From Actinomycetota bacterium (GTDB taxonomy: Bacteria > Actinomycetota > UBA4738), in the NCBI GenBank assembly GCA_005885015.1, contig VAYG01000020.1:20601-37714 (forward strand): a stretch of DNA of 17,114 nucleotides, in the 5' to 3' direction. Of this stretch, positions 1 through 5,794 are shown piece after piece. Below the pieces are notes generated by a model. That model did not search any database. It saw only the letters and a list, made by a program, of their open reading frames with translations, and was not told where the DNA came from. A program made the position numbers and the translations under genes. Position 1 is the first letter of the stretch. The number at the start of each line of letters is the position of its first letter.

Positions 1-1
1 G

Positions 2-361
2 ACCCAGATGAAGCCCTACGAGGTGGAGATCCTGGTCGGGCAGGTGGGGGAGACGCCCGGGGAGAACGACATCTTCAACATCAAGTTCGACGGCAGGGTG
101 ACCGACGAGCGCGGGTGCGTGGCCATGGGAGGGCGCTCGGAGGACCTCGCAGCCAAGCTGAAGGACGCCTACCGGGAGGGGCTCTCCCTCCAGGAAGCCG
201 TCCATCTCGCCGCACGGGCCCTGTCCGAGGTGGAAGAGCGGCCGATCGACGCGGAGACCCTCGAGGCGGCGGTCCTGGACCGGAACCGACCCCGCCGGAA
301 GTTCCGGCGACTGGGCGACCCCGAGATCACCGGCTACCTTCCCGCTGCAGCCGGCTCCTGA
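2..361 (+). CDS. prcA: Proteasome subunit alpha (PrcA), 3' end only
   Basis: This is the C-terminal part (119 codons plus TGA) of the alpha subunit of the actinobacterial 20S proteasome. Alpha subunits form the outer rings that gate entry of pupylated substrates delivered by the Mpa/ARC ATPase. The motif KPYEVEI near the visible start, the later VAMGG stretch and the ending AVLDRNRPRRKFRRL match the M. tuberculosis PrcA C-terminal region in order and spacing. The gene enters the window already open in this frame, so the N-terminal gating residues lie upstream and cannot be judged. pafA follows after 44 bases on the same strand, the usual proteasome-locus arrangement. A tail of about 15 residues after the conserved arginine-rich end is normal for the family. 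Identity is secure; completeness is not visible. Confidence 0.95.
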   Translation, partial: TQMKPYEVEILVGQVGETPGENDIFNIKFDGRVTDERGCVAMGGRSEDLAAKLKDAYREGLSLQEAVHLAARALSEVEERPIDAETLEAAVLDRNRPRRKFRRLGDPEITGYLPAAAGS

Positions 362-393
362 CCGCTCCTCCCGGAGCATCGCCAGTTCCCGCC

Positions 394-399
394 TAGACT
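394..399 (+). promoter_or_regulatory. Candidate -10 box (TAGACT) for leaderless pafA transcript
   Basis: TAGACT fits TAnnnT and ends 6 bases before the GTG start at 406. A transcript would therefore begin at about the start codon. No Shine-Dalgarno sequence is present in those bases and no convincing -35 box is visible. The pattern recurs at seven other starts in this window, which is the main support. Confidence 0.45.
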
Positions 400-405
400 G
401 GGACC

Positions 406-1755
406 GTGGACCGCCGGATCTTCGGCCTGGAGAACGAGTACGGCGTGACGTGCACGTTCCGCGGCCAGCGCCGGCTGTCGCCGGACGAGGTCGCCCGCTA
501 CCTGTTCCGCCGAGTGGTGCATTGGGGCCGGTCCTCGAACGTCTTCCTTGAGAACGTGTATCTGGACGTCGGGTCCCATCCCGAGTACGCCACGCCGGAG
601 TGCGACAGCACGCTGGATCTGATCGCCCACGACAAGGCGGGAGAACGGATCCTCGAGGCTCTGCTCTCCGCGGCCGAGGTGCGCCTGCACGAGGAGGGCA
701 TCTCGGGGGACGTCTACCTGTTCAAGAACAACACCGATTCGGCGGGCAACTCCTACGGGTGCCACGAGAACTACCTGGTCGCCAGGCAGGGTGAGTTCGC
801 CCGCATCGCCGACGTGTTGATCCCATTCTTCGTGACCCGCCAGGTCTACTGCGGGGCCGGCAAGGTGCTGCACGGGCCCCGGGGCGCCCAGTTCTGCCTG
901 TCCCAGCGGGCGGAGCACATCTGGGAGGGCGTCTCCTCGGCCACGACCCGGTCCAGACCCATCATCAACACCCGCGACGAGCCGCACGCCGACGCGGAAC
1001 GGTTCCGCCGGCTGCACGTCATCGTGGGCGACTCGAACATGAGCGAGTTCACCACCCTCCTGAAGGTGGGCATCACCGACCTGGTGGTGCGGATGGTGGA
1101 GGAGAACACCGTGATGCGCGACCTCACGCTGGAGAACCCCATCCGGGCGATACGCGAGATCTCCCACGACATGACCGGCAAGCGGAAGGTCAGGCTGGCG
1201 ACTGGGAGAGAGGTCTCCGCTATCGACATCCAGACCGAGTACTTCGATCGGGTGGCCAGGTTCCTGGACCGGCGAGGGTCGGATGAGACCGCGTCCAGGA
1301 TCGTCATGGAGTGGGGGGCGGCCCTGGACGCACTGCGCGCGGGCCAGCCGGACCGCCTGGCCGACAAGGTGGACTGGGTGGCGAAGTACCTGCTGATCGA
1401 GCGATATCGCTCCAAGCACGGAATCTCGCTGTCCCATCCCAAGGTCGCGCTGATGGACCTGGCCTACCACGACGTCAACCGGGACCGGGGGCTCTATTAC
1501 CTGCTGGAGCGGCGTGGGGTGATGGAGCGGGTCGTGCCGGAGAAGCAGATCCAGAAGGCCATGCGGGAGCCTCCTCAGACGACCAGGGCCAAGCTCCGTG
1601 GGGAGTTCATCCGCCACGCCAAGCAGCGGCGCCGCGACTACACGGTCGACTGGGTGCACCTCAAGCTGAACGACCAGGCGCAGCGAACCGTCTTGTGCAA
1701 GGACCCCTTCCGGGCGGTGGACGACCGGGTCGAGCAGCTGATCGCCCATATGTGA
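406..1755 (+). CDS. pafA: Pup--protein ligase PafA
   Basis: This enzyme ligates the C-terminal glutamate of the small protein modifier Pup to substrate lysines using ATP, marking proteins for the proteasome in the cytoplasm. The 449-residue product is close to the M. tuberculosis length (452) and collinear with it. The N-terminus RRIFGLENEYGVTCTF carries the metal-binding Glu9. Asp54 in YLDVGSHPEYATPECD corresponds to the catalytic Asp57 of M. tuberculosis PafA. The central blocks LFKNNTDSAGNSYGCHENYL and SSATTRSRPIINTRDEPHAD and the C-terminal DWVHLKLNDQAQRTVLCKD are almost unchanged. PafA rather than the depupylase Dop is indicated by the match along its whole length. GTG 406 is chosen because it puts the conserved start at residue 1 and lies 6 bases after a -10 box. 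Three residues are missing near position 51 relative to M. tuberculosis, in a loop. Confidence 0.98.
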   Translation: MDRRIFGLENEYGVTCTFRGQRRLSPDEVARYLFRRVVHWGRSSNVFLENVYLDVGSHPEYATPECDSTLDLIAHDKAGERILEALLSAAEVRLHEEGISGDVYLFKNNTDSAGNSYGCHENYLVARQGEFARIADVLIPFFVTRQVYCGAGKVLHGPRGAQFCLSQRAEHIWEGVSSATTRSRPIINTRDEPHADAERFRRLHVIVGDSNMSEFTTLLKVGITDLVVRMVEENTVMRDLTLENPIRAIREISHDMTGKRKVRLATGREVSAIDIQTEYFDRVARFLDRRGSDETASRIVMEWGAALDALRAGQPDRLADKVDWVAKYLLIERYRSKHGISLSHPKVALMDLAYHDVNRDRGLYYLLERRGVMERVVPEKQIQKAMREPPQTTRAKLRGEFIRHAKQRRRDYTVDWVHLKLNDQAQRTVLCKDPFRAVDDRVEQLIAHM

Positions 1756-1761
1756 CGATCC

Positions 1762-1798
1762 GGCGGCCGTAACTGGGGCCTGGCCCAGAAGTTCCGCC
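1762..1798 (+). terminator. Imperfect hairpin after pafA, possible terminator without U-tract
   Basis: Six bases after the pafA stop, GGCGG (1762-1766) can pair with CCGCC (1794-1798). Inside it, AAC (1771-1773) pairs with GTT (1791-1793) and TGGG (1774-1777) with CCCA (1784-1787). The stem is interrupted by unpaired bases and there is no run of T after it. The position suits a terminator or mRNA 3' end, but this GC content produces such stems by chance. Confidence 0.25.
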
Positions 1799-1805
1799 AA
1801 ACCCC

Positions 1806-1834
1806 TTGACGGTTCCATTGGTCTGTACAACACT
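1806..1834 (+). promoter_or_regulatory. Candidate promoter for the 46-residue membrane peptide
   Basis: TTGACG (1806-1811) matches the -35 consensus and is followed after 17 bases by AACACT (1829-1834), a weak -10 box. The box ends 9 bases before ATG 1844. TACAAC (1826-1831) is an alternative -10 with a 14-base spacer. The -35 is the best in the window; the -10 is poor. Confidence 0.3.
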
Positions 1835-1843
1835 CCCGCGACC

Positions 1844-1984
1844 ATGGCCCTGCGCGTACTGGTGATCTGGATCGCTTTGCCGATCGGCACGCTCGCGTTG
1901 CTGGCCGTGATCGATCTCGGGCGGGCCCTGGCCACCCGGGCCGTCCGGCTGGTCAGGCGCAGCACGATCCGCTCGCACGGCTAA
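1844..1984 (+). CDS. Small single-pass membrane peptide, 46 residues, unknown function
   Basis: ATG 1844 opens a 46-residue frame. Its first part, roughly residues 4-23, is a continuous hydrophobic segment (LVIWIALPIGTLALLAVI). The remainder is strongly basic (arginines around LATRAVRLVRRSTIR). That pattern fits a small inner-membrane protein with a cytoplasmic positive tail. I do not recognise a family. Support for a real gene: it fills an otherwise empty gap after pafA, has a TTGACG-type upstream element, has G/C-rich third positions, and its TAA (1982-1984) overlaps the stop codon of the convergent DUF3866 gene. No clear ribosome-binding site precedes it. A chance frame is possible at this size, so confidence is moderate. 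Confidence 0.5.
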   Translation: MALRVLVIWIALPIGTLALLAVIDLGRALATRAVRLVRRSTIRSHG

Positions 1985-3120
1985 CCAGCCGGCGACTGTC
2001 CCGACCCCTGTTCAGCCCGCCATCGACTGTCGCCCGCGGCCATGCGCCCTGCCAGCACTCCGGCCGCTCCGGCCGCCTCGAAGAACTCGGGATCCGTCTC
2101 GACCCCCCGTCCCATCGACTCCGCCGCCACACCCCGCCGGGCCAGCAGGTCGAGGGCGACCCGGCCGCTCACCTCCACCAGCTGGTGCCGTTCGTCGAGC
2201 CGTGCTTCTCTGAGGGAGGACCACAGCAGCTCCCGGCGGCTCGCGTCCTCGACCGTCGGGACGGCCACGTGGACCGGGACCAGCACCACCCGGGCCAGGG
2301 CGGTCAGGGAATGATGGGACACGCCCCGATGACGCTCCCTGACGTCGGCGAAGCTGACCCGCAGGGCCGCCACCGGGCGGCCCCCCAGGATGCCGGCCGC
2401 GTTCAGGACCATCGCCGACTCGATGTCCGAGGCGCCCCACGTCGTGTTCGTGCCGACGTTGCCCGGACCGTCTCCGGCCACGATGACCTGGGCCCTCGCG
2501 GCGTGGCGCGCCGCCAGGAGACCGGTGAACACGTTGACCGCCTCAAGGTCGCCCCCGAAGGCCTGGCCGGCGGTGACCACCGCGTCGAGCAGACCCTCTC
2601 GCCGGAGCCGGGCCGCCACCCGCGAGAGCGGGGCGGGCAGCGCCGCGTTGTCGGTCATGACGTAGCTGACCCGGTCGGCCCCGGCGGCCCGCGCCCCGGC
2701 CACCGCCGGTGCCACCATGGAGTGCAGGGGCACCCACACGACCGGCACGCCCTCCAGGCCGGCCGATCCCTCCAGGGCCGCGCGGTGCGGACTGTCTTCT
2801 TCCTCGGCCACCCGGACCTGAACCTGGAGCGGCGTGTACCGCAGCTTCATGGTCCGTCCCGCGATCGGGCCCGGCCACGCCGGCGACGGCCCGTCGACCG
2901 CGACCACGAAGTGCGCCCCTCCGGTACCCAGCCCGAGGGCCACGGCGGTGGTGTTGAGGATCACCCGGTCCCCGGGTCGTACCGGGCCGACCAGCGAGGT
3001 GTAGGCGATGGCCACGGCCGGCCCGCGACCGGCCTCCCCCTCGATCTCGACGGAGACCTCCGTCGCCCCGGGCCGATCGTCCAGCACGCCGACCACGGTG
3101 CCGCGACGGAGCCGGATCAT
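1981..3120 (-). CDS. DUF3866 family protein
   Basis: The 379-residue product reads along its whole length like the actinobacterial DUF3866 family, whose function is unknown. Recognisable blocks are the N-terminal IRLRRGTVVGVL, the segment VGPVRPGDRVILNTTAVALGLGTGG, the motif MKLRYTPLQ, then VSYVMTDNAALPAPLS, TAGQAFGGDLEAVNVFTG, and the C-terminal SFADVRERHRGVSHHSLTAL. No membrane segment or signal peptide is apparent, so it is probably cytoplasmic. ATG 3120 is chosen because it begins the conserved N-terminus and lies 6 bases after a GATAAT box. The minus-strand frame continues upstream to 4830, but that part is the shadow of pafB-pafC. The gene is divergent from pafB with a 21-bp gap and convergent with the small peptide gene at 1844. 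Its stop (CTA on the plus strand, 1981-1983) overlaps that gene's stop. Confidence 0.9.
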   Translation of the reverse strand: MIRLRRGTVVGVLDDRPGATEVSVEIEGEAGRGPAVAIAYTSLVGPVRPGDRVILNTTAVALGLGTGGAHFVVAVDGPSPAWPGPIAGRTMKLRYTPLQVQVRVAEEEDSPHRAALEGSAGLEGVPVVWVPLHSMVAPAVAGARAAGADRVSYVMTDNAALPAPLSRVAARLRREGLLDAVVTAGQAFGGDLEAVNVFTGLLAARHAARAQVIVAGDGPGNVGTNTTWGASDIESAMVLNAAGILGGRPVAALRVSFADVRERHRGVSHHSLTALARVVLVPVHVAVPTVEDASRRELLWSSLREARLDERHQLVEVSGRVALDLLARRGVAAESMGRGVETDPEFFEAAGAAGVLAGRMAAGDSRWRAEQGSGQSPAG

Positions 3121-3126
3121 CGCCGC

Positions 3127-3134
3127 ATTATCAT
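3127..3134. promoter_or_regulatory. Overlapping divergent -10 boxes for DUF3866 gene and pafB
   Basis: The 21 bases between the two start codons contain ATTATCAT (3127-3134). Read forward, TATCAT (3129-3134) ends 7 bases before the pafB ATG at 3142. Read on the other strand, GATAAT (3132 down to 3127) ends 6 bases before the DUF3866 ATG at 3120. The two -10 hexamers share four base pairs, so RNA polymerase could probably not open both at once. Neither gene has a Shine-Dalgarno sequence. Both messages are predicted to be leaderless. Confidence 0.55.
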
Positions 3135-3141
3135 CGCCCGG

Positions 3142-5055
3142 ATGCATCCCCTGGAGCGGCTCATCAACCTGGTCGCCCTCCTCCTCGAGTCCCGCCGGCC
3201 CCTCACCTTCGACCAGATCCGGGAGCTCATGCCCGCCTACCAGCAGCAGGACGCCGGCTCGGCAAAGCGGATGTTCGAACGGGACAAGGACACCCTTCGG
3301 GAGATCGGGATCCCCGTCGAACTGGCACCGACCGATGCCTGGGAGGTGGAGCACGGGTACAGCATCCCGAAAGACCAGTACTACCTCCCGGAGCTCGCGT
3401 TCACCACCGACGAGGTGTGGGCGCTTTTCGTGGCCGCCCACACGCCCGGAGAGAGCGGCGAGGCGGAGCAGGCCTTCCAGAAGCTCTCGGCGGGCACCGC
3501 GGCCAACGTGCTCGCGGCGATGGCCGAACGCACCCCCGCGCCCGGGGCGGACCCGTCCGGCCCGCACCTGGGGGCGATCGCCGACGCCCTGGCCCGCCGC
3601 CGAGCGATCCGGTTTCGGTACCGACCGACGCAGGGGAAGCCCGGGCGCCGGGAGGTCGATCCCTACGCGTTGGTCTTCAGGAGCGGACACTGGTATCTGG
3701 TCGGCCGGGACCGCGGTCACGACGAGGTCCGTTCGTTCCGCCTCTCCCGGCTGCTCTCTCCGGTGAAGGAAGCGGGGGAGGCATCGGCGCCGCCCGAAGG
3801 GTTCGACGCCGCTCGACAGCTGGAAGCCGGGCCGTGGGGACTGGGCCTGGTTCCCGTGTCCTGTCGACACGGAAGGACGGATGGGTCGAGGTCGACGTCC
3901 CGGCCAGCCAGACGGATGCGTTCGTCTCGTGGGTCCTGTCGTTCGGGCCAGACGCCCGCGTCTACGCGCCCCGGCCCATCCGCGATCAGGTGGTGGCTCG
4001 CCTGGAGGCCCTGGCGAGCCATGACTAGCACGACGGCCCGGCAGACGGCCAAGGCCTCGGACCGGTTGCGCCGCCTCCTGGTGGTTGTTCCCTACGTGGT
4101 CCGGCACCCGGGGGTCCGGCTCGAAGAGCTCACCCGGCTCTTCGGTCTCGGAGAGAACGAGCTCCTCGAGGACCTGAACCTGCTGTTCGTCTCCGGGCTC
4201 CCTCCGTACGGCCCGGGCGACCTCATCGACGTGCAGGTGGAAGAGGGTCGCGTGTGGATCGGGGTGGCCGACTACTTCTCCCGTCCCGTCCGGCTGACCC
4301 GATCCGAGGCGCTGGCCCTCTACCTCAAGGGGAAGGCCCTCCTGGGGGCTCCGGGCTTGGAGGAAGCTCCGGCGCTCTCCACGGCCTTGGCCGAGATCGA
4401 GCGAGGGCTGGGGGAGGACACGCTGGCCGGGCTGGCCGACCGGGTCGAGGTGGACCCGGGAGGCACCGCGGCTCGAGCTCTCGCCGCCGTCCGCGCGGCA
4501 ACCGAACGAAGGGAGCGAGTGGAGATCGAGTACTACACGGCCTCCCGGGACGAGCTCACGGCGCGGCGGATCGATCCGGAGCACGTGTTCTCGGCCATCG
4601 GGAACTGGTACGTCGTTGCCTGGGACCACCTGGCCGAGGCGGAGCGCCTGTTCCGGGTTGATCGGATCCGGGCGGTGCGCCAGACCGGGGAGACGTTCGA
4701 GCCGCGGGGACTGCTCGGCGCCGGGCGGCCCCTGTACACCCGGTCGGGGCAGGACGTGTCGGTTCGGCTCCTGCTGGGCCCGAGCGCGCGCTGGGTGGCC
4801 GAGTACTACGAGACCGAGCGGACGGTCCAACGCGCCGATGGCGCGCTGGAGGTCACCCTTCCAACCAAGGACCTTCCGTGGGCCGCCAAGCTGATCCTTC
4901 GCCTCGGGGGGGAGGCCACCGTCCTGGAGCCTCCCGAACTCTCCGCGATGGTTGCGGACACCGCTCGGCGAACCCTCTCCCTGTACCGGCGAGACGCCGA
5001 CGGGACGGGGTCCCGCAGGGGTCCCGACGAGCGCGGCCGGGGCCGGTTCGCCTAG
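3142..5055 (+). CDS. pafBC: PafB-PafC open reading frame, joined by a frameshift inside pafB
   Basis: As sequenced, one frame of 637 residues runs from the PafB start to the PafC stop. PafB and PafC are WYL-domain regulators that together activate the LexA-independent DNA-damage response in mycobacteria. Residues 1-234 are PafB: an N-terminal winged-helix region (about 1-85, including AKRMFERDKDTLREIGIPVE) and a WYL domain (about 140-210, with GHWYLVGRD at 182-190 and RSFRLSRL at 197-204). Residues 235-293 are a low-complexity Arg/Ser/Trp stretch that looks like out-of-frame translation. The true PafB ending is readable in frame +3 until 4028. Residues 294-637 are PafC. About 25-30 residues expected between AGPW and the DGW motif are missing, so the event looks like a deletion not divisible by three, or a sequencing/assembly error. 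Natural PafBC fusions do occur (Arthrobacter), so a working fusion cannot be excluded. Whether the cell makes one protein or two is unknown. Confidence 0.8.
   Translation: MHPLERLINLVALLLESRRPLTFDQIRELMPAYQQQDAGSAKRMFERDKDTLREIGIPVELAPTDAWEVEHGYSIPKDQYYLPELAFTTDEVWALFVAAHTPGESGEAEQAFQKLSAGTAANVLAAMAERTPAPGADPSGPHLGAIADALARRRAIRFRYRPTQGKPGRREVDPYALVFRSGHWYLVGRDRGHDEVRSFRLSRLLSPVKEAGEASAPPEGFDAARQLEAGPWGLGLVPVSCRHGRTDGSRSTSRPARRMRSSRGSCRSGQTPASTRPGPSAIRWWLAWRPWRAMTSTTARQTAKASDRLRRLLVVVPYVVRHPGVRLEELTRLFGLGENELLEDLNLLFVSGLPPYGPGDLIDVQVEEGRVWIGVADYFSRPVRLTRSEALALYLKGKALLGAPGLEEAPALSTALAEIERGLGEDTLAGLADRVEVDPGGTAARALAAVRAATERRERVEIEYYTASRDELTARRIDPEHVFSAIGNWYVVAWDHLAEAERLFRVDRIRAVRQTGETFEPRGLLGAGRPLYTRSGQDVSVRLLLGPSARWVAEYYETERTVQRADGALEVTLPTKDLPWAAKLILRLGGEATVLEPPELSAMVADTARRTLSLYRRDADGTGSRRGPDERGRGRFA
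3858..4028 (+). pseudogene. pafB: Displaced 3' end of pafB (WCX region) in frame +3
   Basis: In this frame the sequence reads as a normal PafB C-terminus: VLSTRKDGWVEVDVP, then DAFVSWVLSFGPDARVYAP and a final RDQVVARLEALASHD, stopping at TAG 4026-4028. This is the end of the WCX (WYL C-terminal extension) domain. It overlaps the PafC ATG (4021-4023) by 8 bases, the kind of coupling expected for separate, adjacent pafB and pafC genes. It shows that the two genes were ancestrally separate here and that the frame change lies just upstream, at about 3841-3858. No slippery heptamer is visible at the junction. Confidence 0.8.
4021..5055 (+). CDS. pafC: Transcriptional regulator PafC (WYL domain), ancestral start
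   Basis: This is the 344-residue PafC half. It could still be translated separately from ATG 4021, which overlaps the ancestral pafB stop by 8 bases. Order: an N-terminal helix-turn-helix region (about 10-60, SDRLRRLLVVVPYVVRHPG and VRLEELTRLFGLGENELLEDL), a middle region with LTRSEALALYLKGKALL, a WYL domain with GNWYVVAWDH in place of a canonical WYL triad and then LFRVDRIRAV, and a WCX-like C-terminus ending near residue 325. The last 20 or so residues are a charged, Arg/Gly-rich tail. PafC pairs with PafB. The WYL domain is thought to sense single-stranded nucleic acid arising from damage. No Shine-Dalgarno sequence is apparent before 4021, so translational coupling would be expected. Confidence 0.9.
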   Translation: MTSTTARQTAKASDRLRRLLVVVPYVVRHPGVRLEELTRLFGLGENELLEDLNLLFVSGLPPYGPGDLIDVQVEEGRVWIGVADYFSRPVRLTRSEALALYLKGKALLGAPGLEEAPALSTALAEIERGLGEDTLAGLADRVEVDPGGTAARALAAVRAATERRERVEIEYYTASRDELTARRIDPEHVFSAIGNWYVVAWDHLAEAERLFRVDRIRAVRQTGETFEPRGLLGAGRPLYTRSGQDVSVRLLLGPSARWVAEYYETERTVQRADGALEVTLPTKDLPWAAKLILRLGGEATVLEPPELSAMVADTARRTLSLYRRDADGTGSRRGPDERGRGRFA

Positions 5056-5070
5056 GCCTGGTTTAGGCCT
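5054..5070 (+). terminator. Short hairpin at the pafC stop, possible terminator
   Basis: AGGCCT occurs twice, at 5054-5059 and 5065-5070. Because it is self-complementary the copies can form a 6-bp stem with a GGTTT loop, followed by two further T bases. The hairpin begins inside the pafC stop codon. A second GC stem, GGGCC/GGCCC at 5084-5099, follows. The U-tract is too short for a confident intrinsic terminator. Confidence 0.35.
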
Positions 5071-5117
5071 TTCGGCACCTCAAGGGCCTCCCAGGGCCCG
5101 CCGATACGCGAGTTGGT

Positions 5118-5477
5118 ATGACCACGATCCGCACCACGTGCCCCCGCTGCGGAGAGGTTGACATGTCGCCCGAATCAATCCTCCTGTCCATCCGCGATCG
5201 GGCCGGCGAGGGCTCGTACCGCTTCTCGTGCCCCACCTGCATGGACATGATCGAGAAGCCGGCCGACCGCAAGGTGGTGGCACTCCTGCTCTCCGCCGGC
5301 GTCGAGCTGGCCGGCGAAGCGGGGGAGGAAGCCGAGCACGCTCCCGAAGCCCCGGAGCACCCGGAGTCGTACCGGCCCGGACCGCCCCTCACCATCGACG
5401 ACCTGATCGCTTTCCACTTCCTCCTCCAGGACGACGACGCGTTCCTCCGCGCGCTCCTCTCCTCCGGCGACGGCTAA
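5118..5477 (+). CDS. Zinc-ribbon protein, 119 residues, unknown function
   Basis: The product has two CxxC knuckles (CPRC at 8-11, CPTC at 38-41) spaced as in a treble-clef or ribbon zinc site, inside TTCPRCGEVDMSPESILLSIRD and GSYRFSCPTC. These are followed by a hydrophobic helix (KVVALLLSAGVEL), an acidic linker rich in Glu/Ala/Pro (about 65-90), and a conserved-looking helical end (LTIDDLIAFHFLLQDDDAFLRALL). No signal peptide or membrane segment is present. I cannot name a family or function. ATG 5118 is the only reasonable start; no Shine-Dalgarno is visible, and GATACG at 5103-5108 is at best a weak -10 box. It lies between pafC and the Tat genes. GC-rich third positions and the conserved cysteine pattern support a real gene. 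Confidence 0.75.
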   Translation: MTTIRTTCPRCGEVDMSPESILLSIRDRAGEGSYRFSCPTCMDMIEKPADRKVVALLLSAGVELAGEAGEEAEHAPEAPEHPESYRPGPPLTIDDLIAFHFLLQDDDAFLRALLSSGDG

Positions 5478-5482
5478 CCGCG

Positions 5483-5499
5483 CCGGGTGCCCGACCCGG
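5483..5499 (+). terminator. Short GC hairpin between the zinc-ribbon and small membrane genes
   Basis: CCGGGT (5483-5488) pairs perfectly with ACCCGG (5494-5499) around a 5-base loop, starting 6 bases after the stop codon at 5475-5477. No T-run follows. It may be a weak terminator or an mRNA 3' end structure. Confidence 0.25.
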
Positions 5500-5515
5500 A
5501 CCGCGCACCACCCTT

Positions 5516-5523
5516 GCTATCCT
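5516..5523 (+). promoter_or_regulatory. Candidate extended -10 box for the leaderless gene at 5531
   Basis: TATCCT (5518-5523) ends 7 bases before GTG 5531. The bases before it read TTGC, close to an extended -10 (TGn), although the TG is one base nearer than ideal. No Shine-Dalgarno sequence lies between the box and the start. Confidence 0.45.
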
Positions 5524-5530
5524 CCGGCCC

Positions 5531-5752
5531 GTGGTCCTCGTCGTCTGGCTGACCGTGGGGCTGGCCACGCTGGCGCTACTCGCCATCATGGGCATCGGTC
5601 TGCTCAGGCACCTCAAGGTCCTGACCGGATCTCTCCGCCGGTTCCGCGACGAGGTTCACGCTGCGCTCGAGGAGGTTCAGAAGGAGTCGGCCGAGGCCCA
5701 GCGCCGGCTGGAACGAATCTCCGAAAGGCGCGGTGGTAGACTCCGCCCCTAG
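5531..5752 (+). CDS. Small single-pass membrane protein with basic coiled-coil tail
   Basis: GTG 5531 opens a 73-residue protein. Residues 2-24 form one hydrophobic segment (VLVVWLTVGLATLALLAIMG). It is followed by a charged helix of about 40 residues (RRFRDEVHAALEEVQKESAEAQRRLERISE) with the heptad character of a coiled coil. The layout (one N-terminal membrane helix, then a long charged helix) resembles TatA/TatB and also DUF948-like proteins, but there is no FGP hinge, so I do not call it TatB. The start is chosen because of the -10 box 7 bases upstream; the longer frame reaching back to 5228 is a shadow of the zinc-ribbon gene. tatA starts 42 bases after its stop. Function unknown; a role beside Tat export is only suggested by position. 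Confidence 0.68.
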   Translation: MVLVVWLTVGLATLALLAIMGIGLLRHLKVLTGSLRRFRDEVHAALEEVQKESAEAQRRLERISERRGGRLRP

Positions 5753-5794
5753 ACGGCCGGACACCGGCCCCGTCCTCCACCCCGGGAGGCACCA

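Noticed and set aside
1806..1831. PafBC-type element upstream of the small peptide
   Set aside because: TTGACGGTT matches 7 of 9 positions of TTGTCRGTG, but no TAnnnT box follows at 8 bases; the next (TACAAC) is 11 bases away.
334..1965. Long minus-strand open frame of 543 codons
   Set aside because: It is antisense to pafA, which is unmistakable, and its composition (Val/Leu/His/Pro/Gly rich) is that of a GC-driven shadow.
3838..3862. Programmed ribosomal frameshift in pafB
   Set aside because: A -1 shift would restore the C-terminus, but no slippery heptamer is visible, and about 25-30 family residues are also missing, which slippage cannot explain.
3121..4830. Minus-strand open frame extending upstream of the DUF3866 start to 4830
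   Set aside because: It runs opposite pafB-pafC, has Arg/Pro/Gly-rich content typical of a shadow frame, and the conserved DUF3866 N-terminus begins at 3120.
5531..5752. tatB
   Set aside because: The single membrane helix plus charged helix fits, but there is no FGP-type hinge and no family sequence match that I can see.
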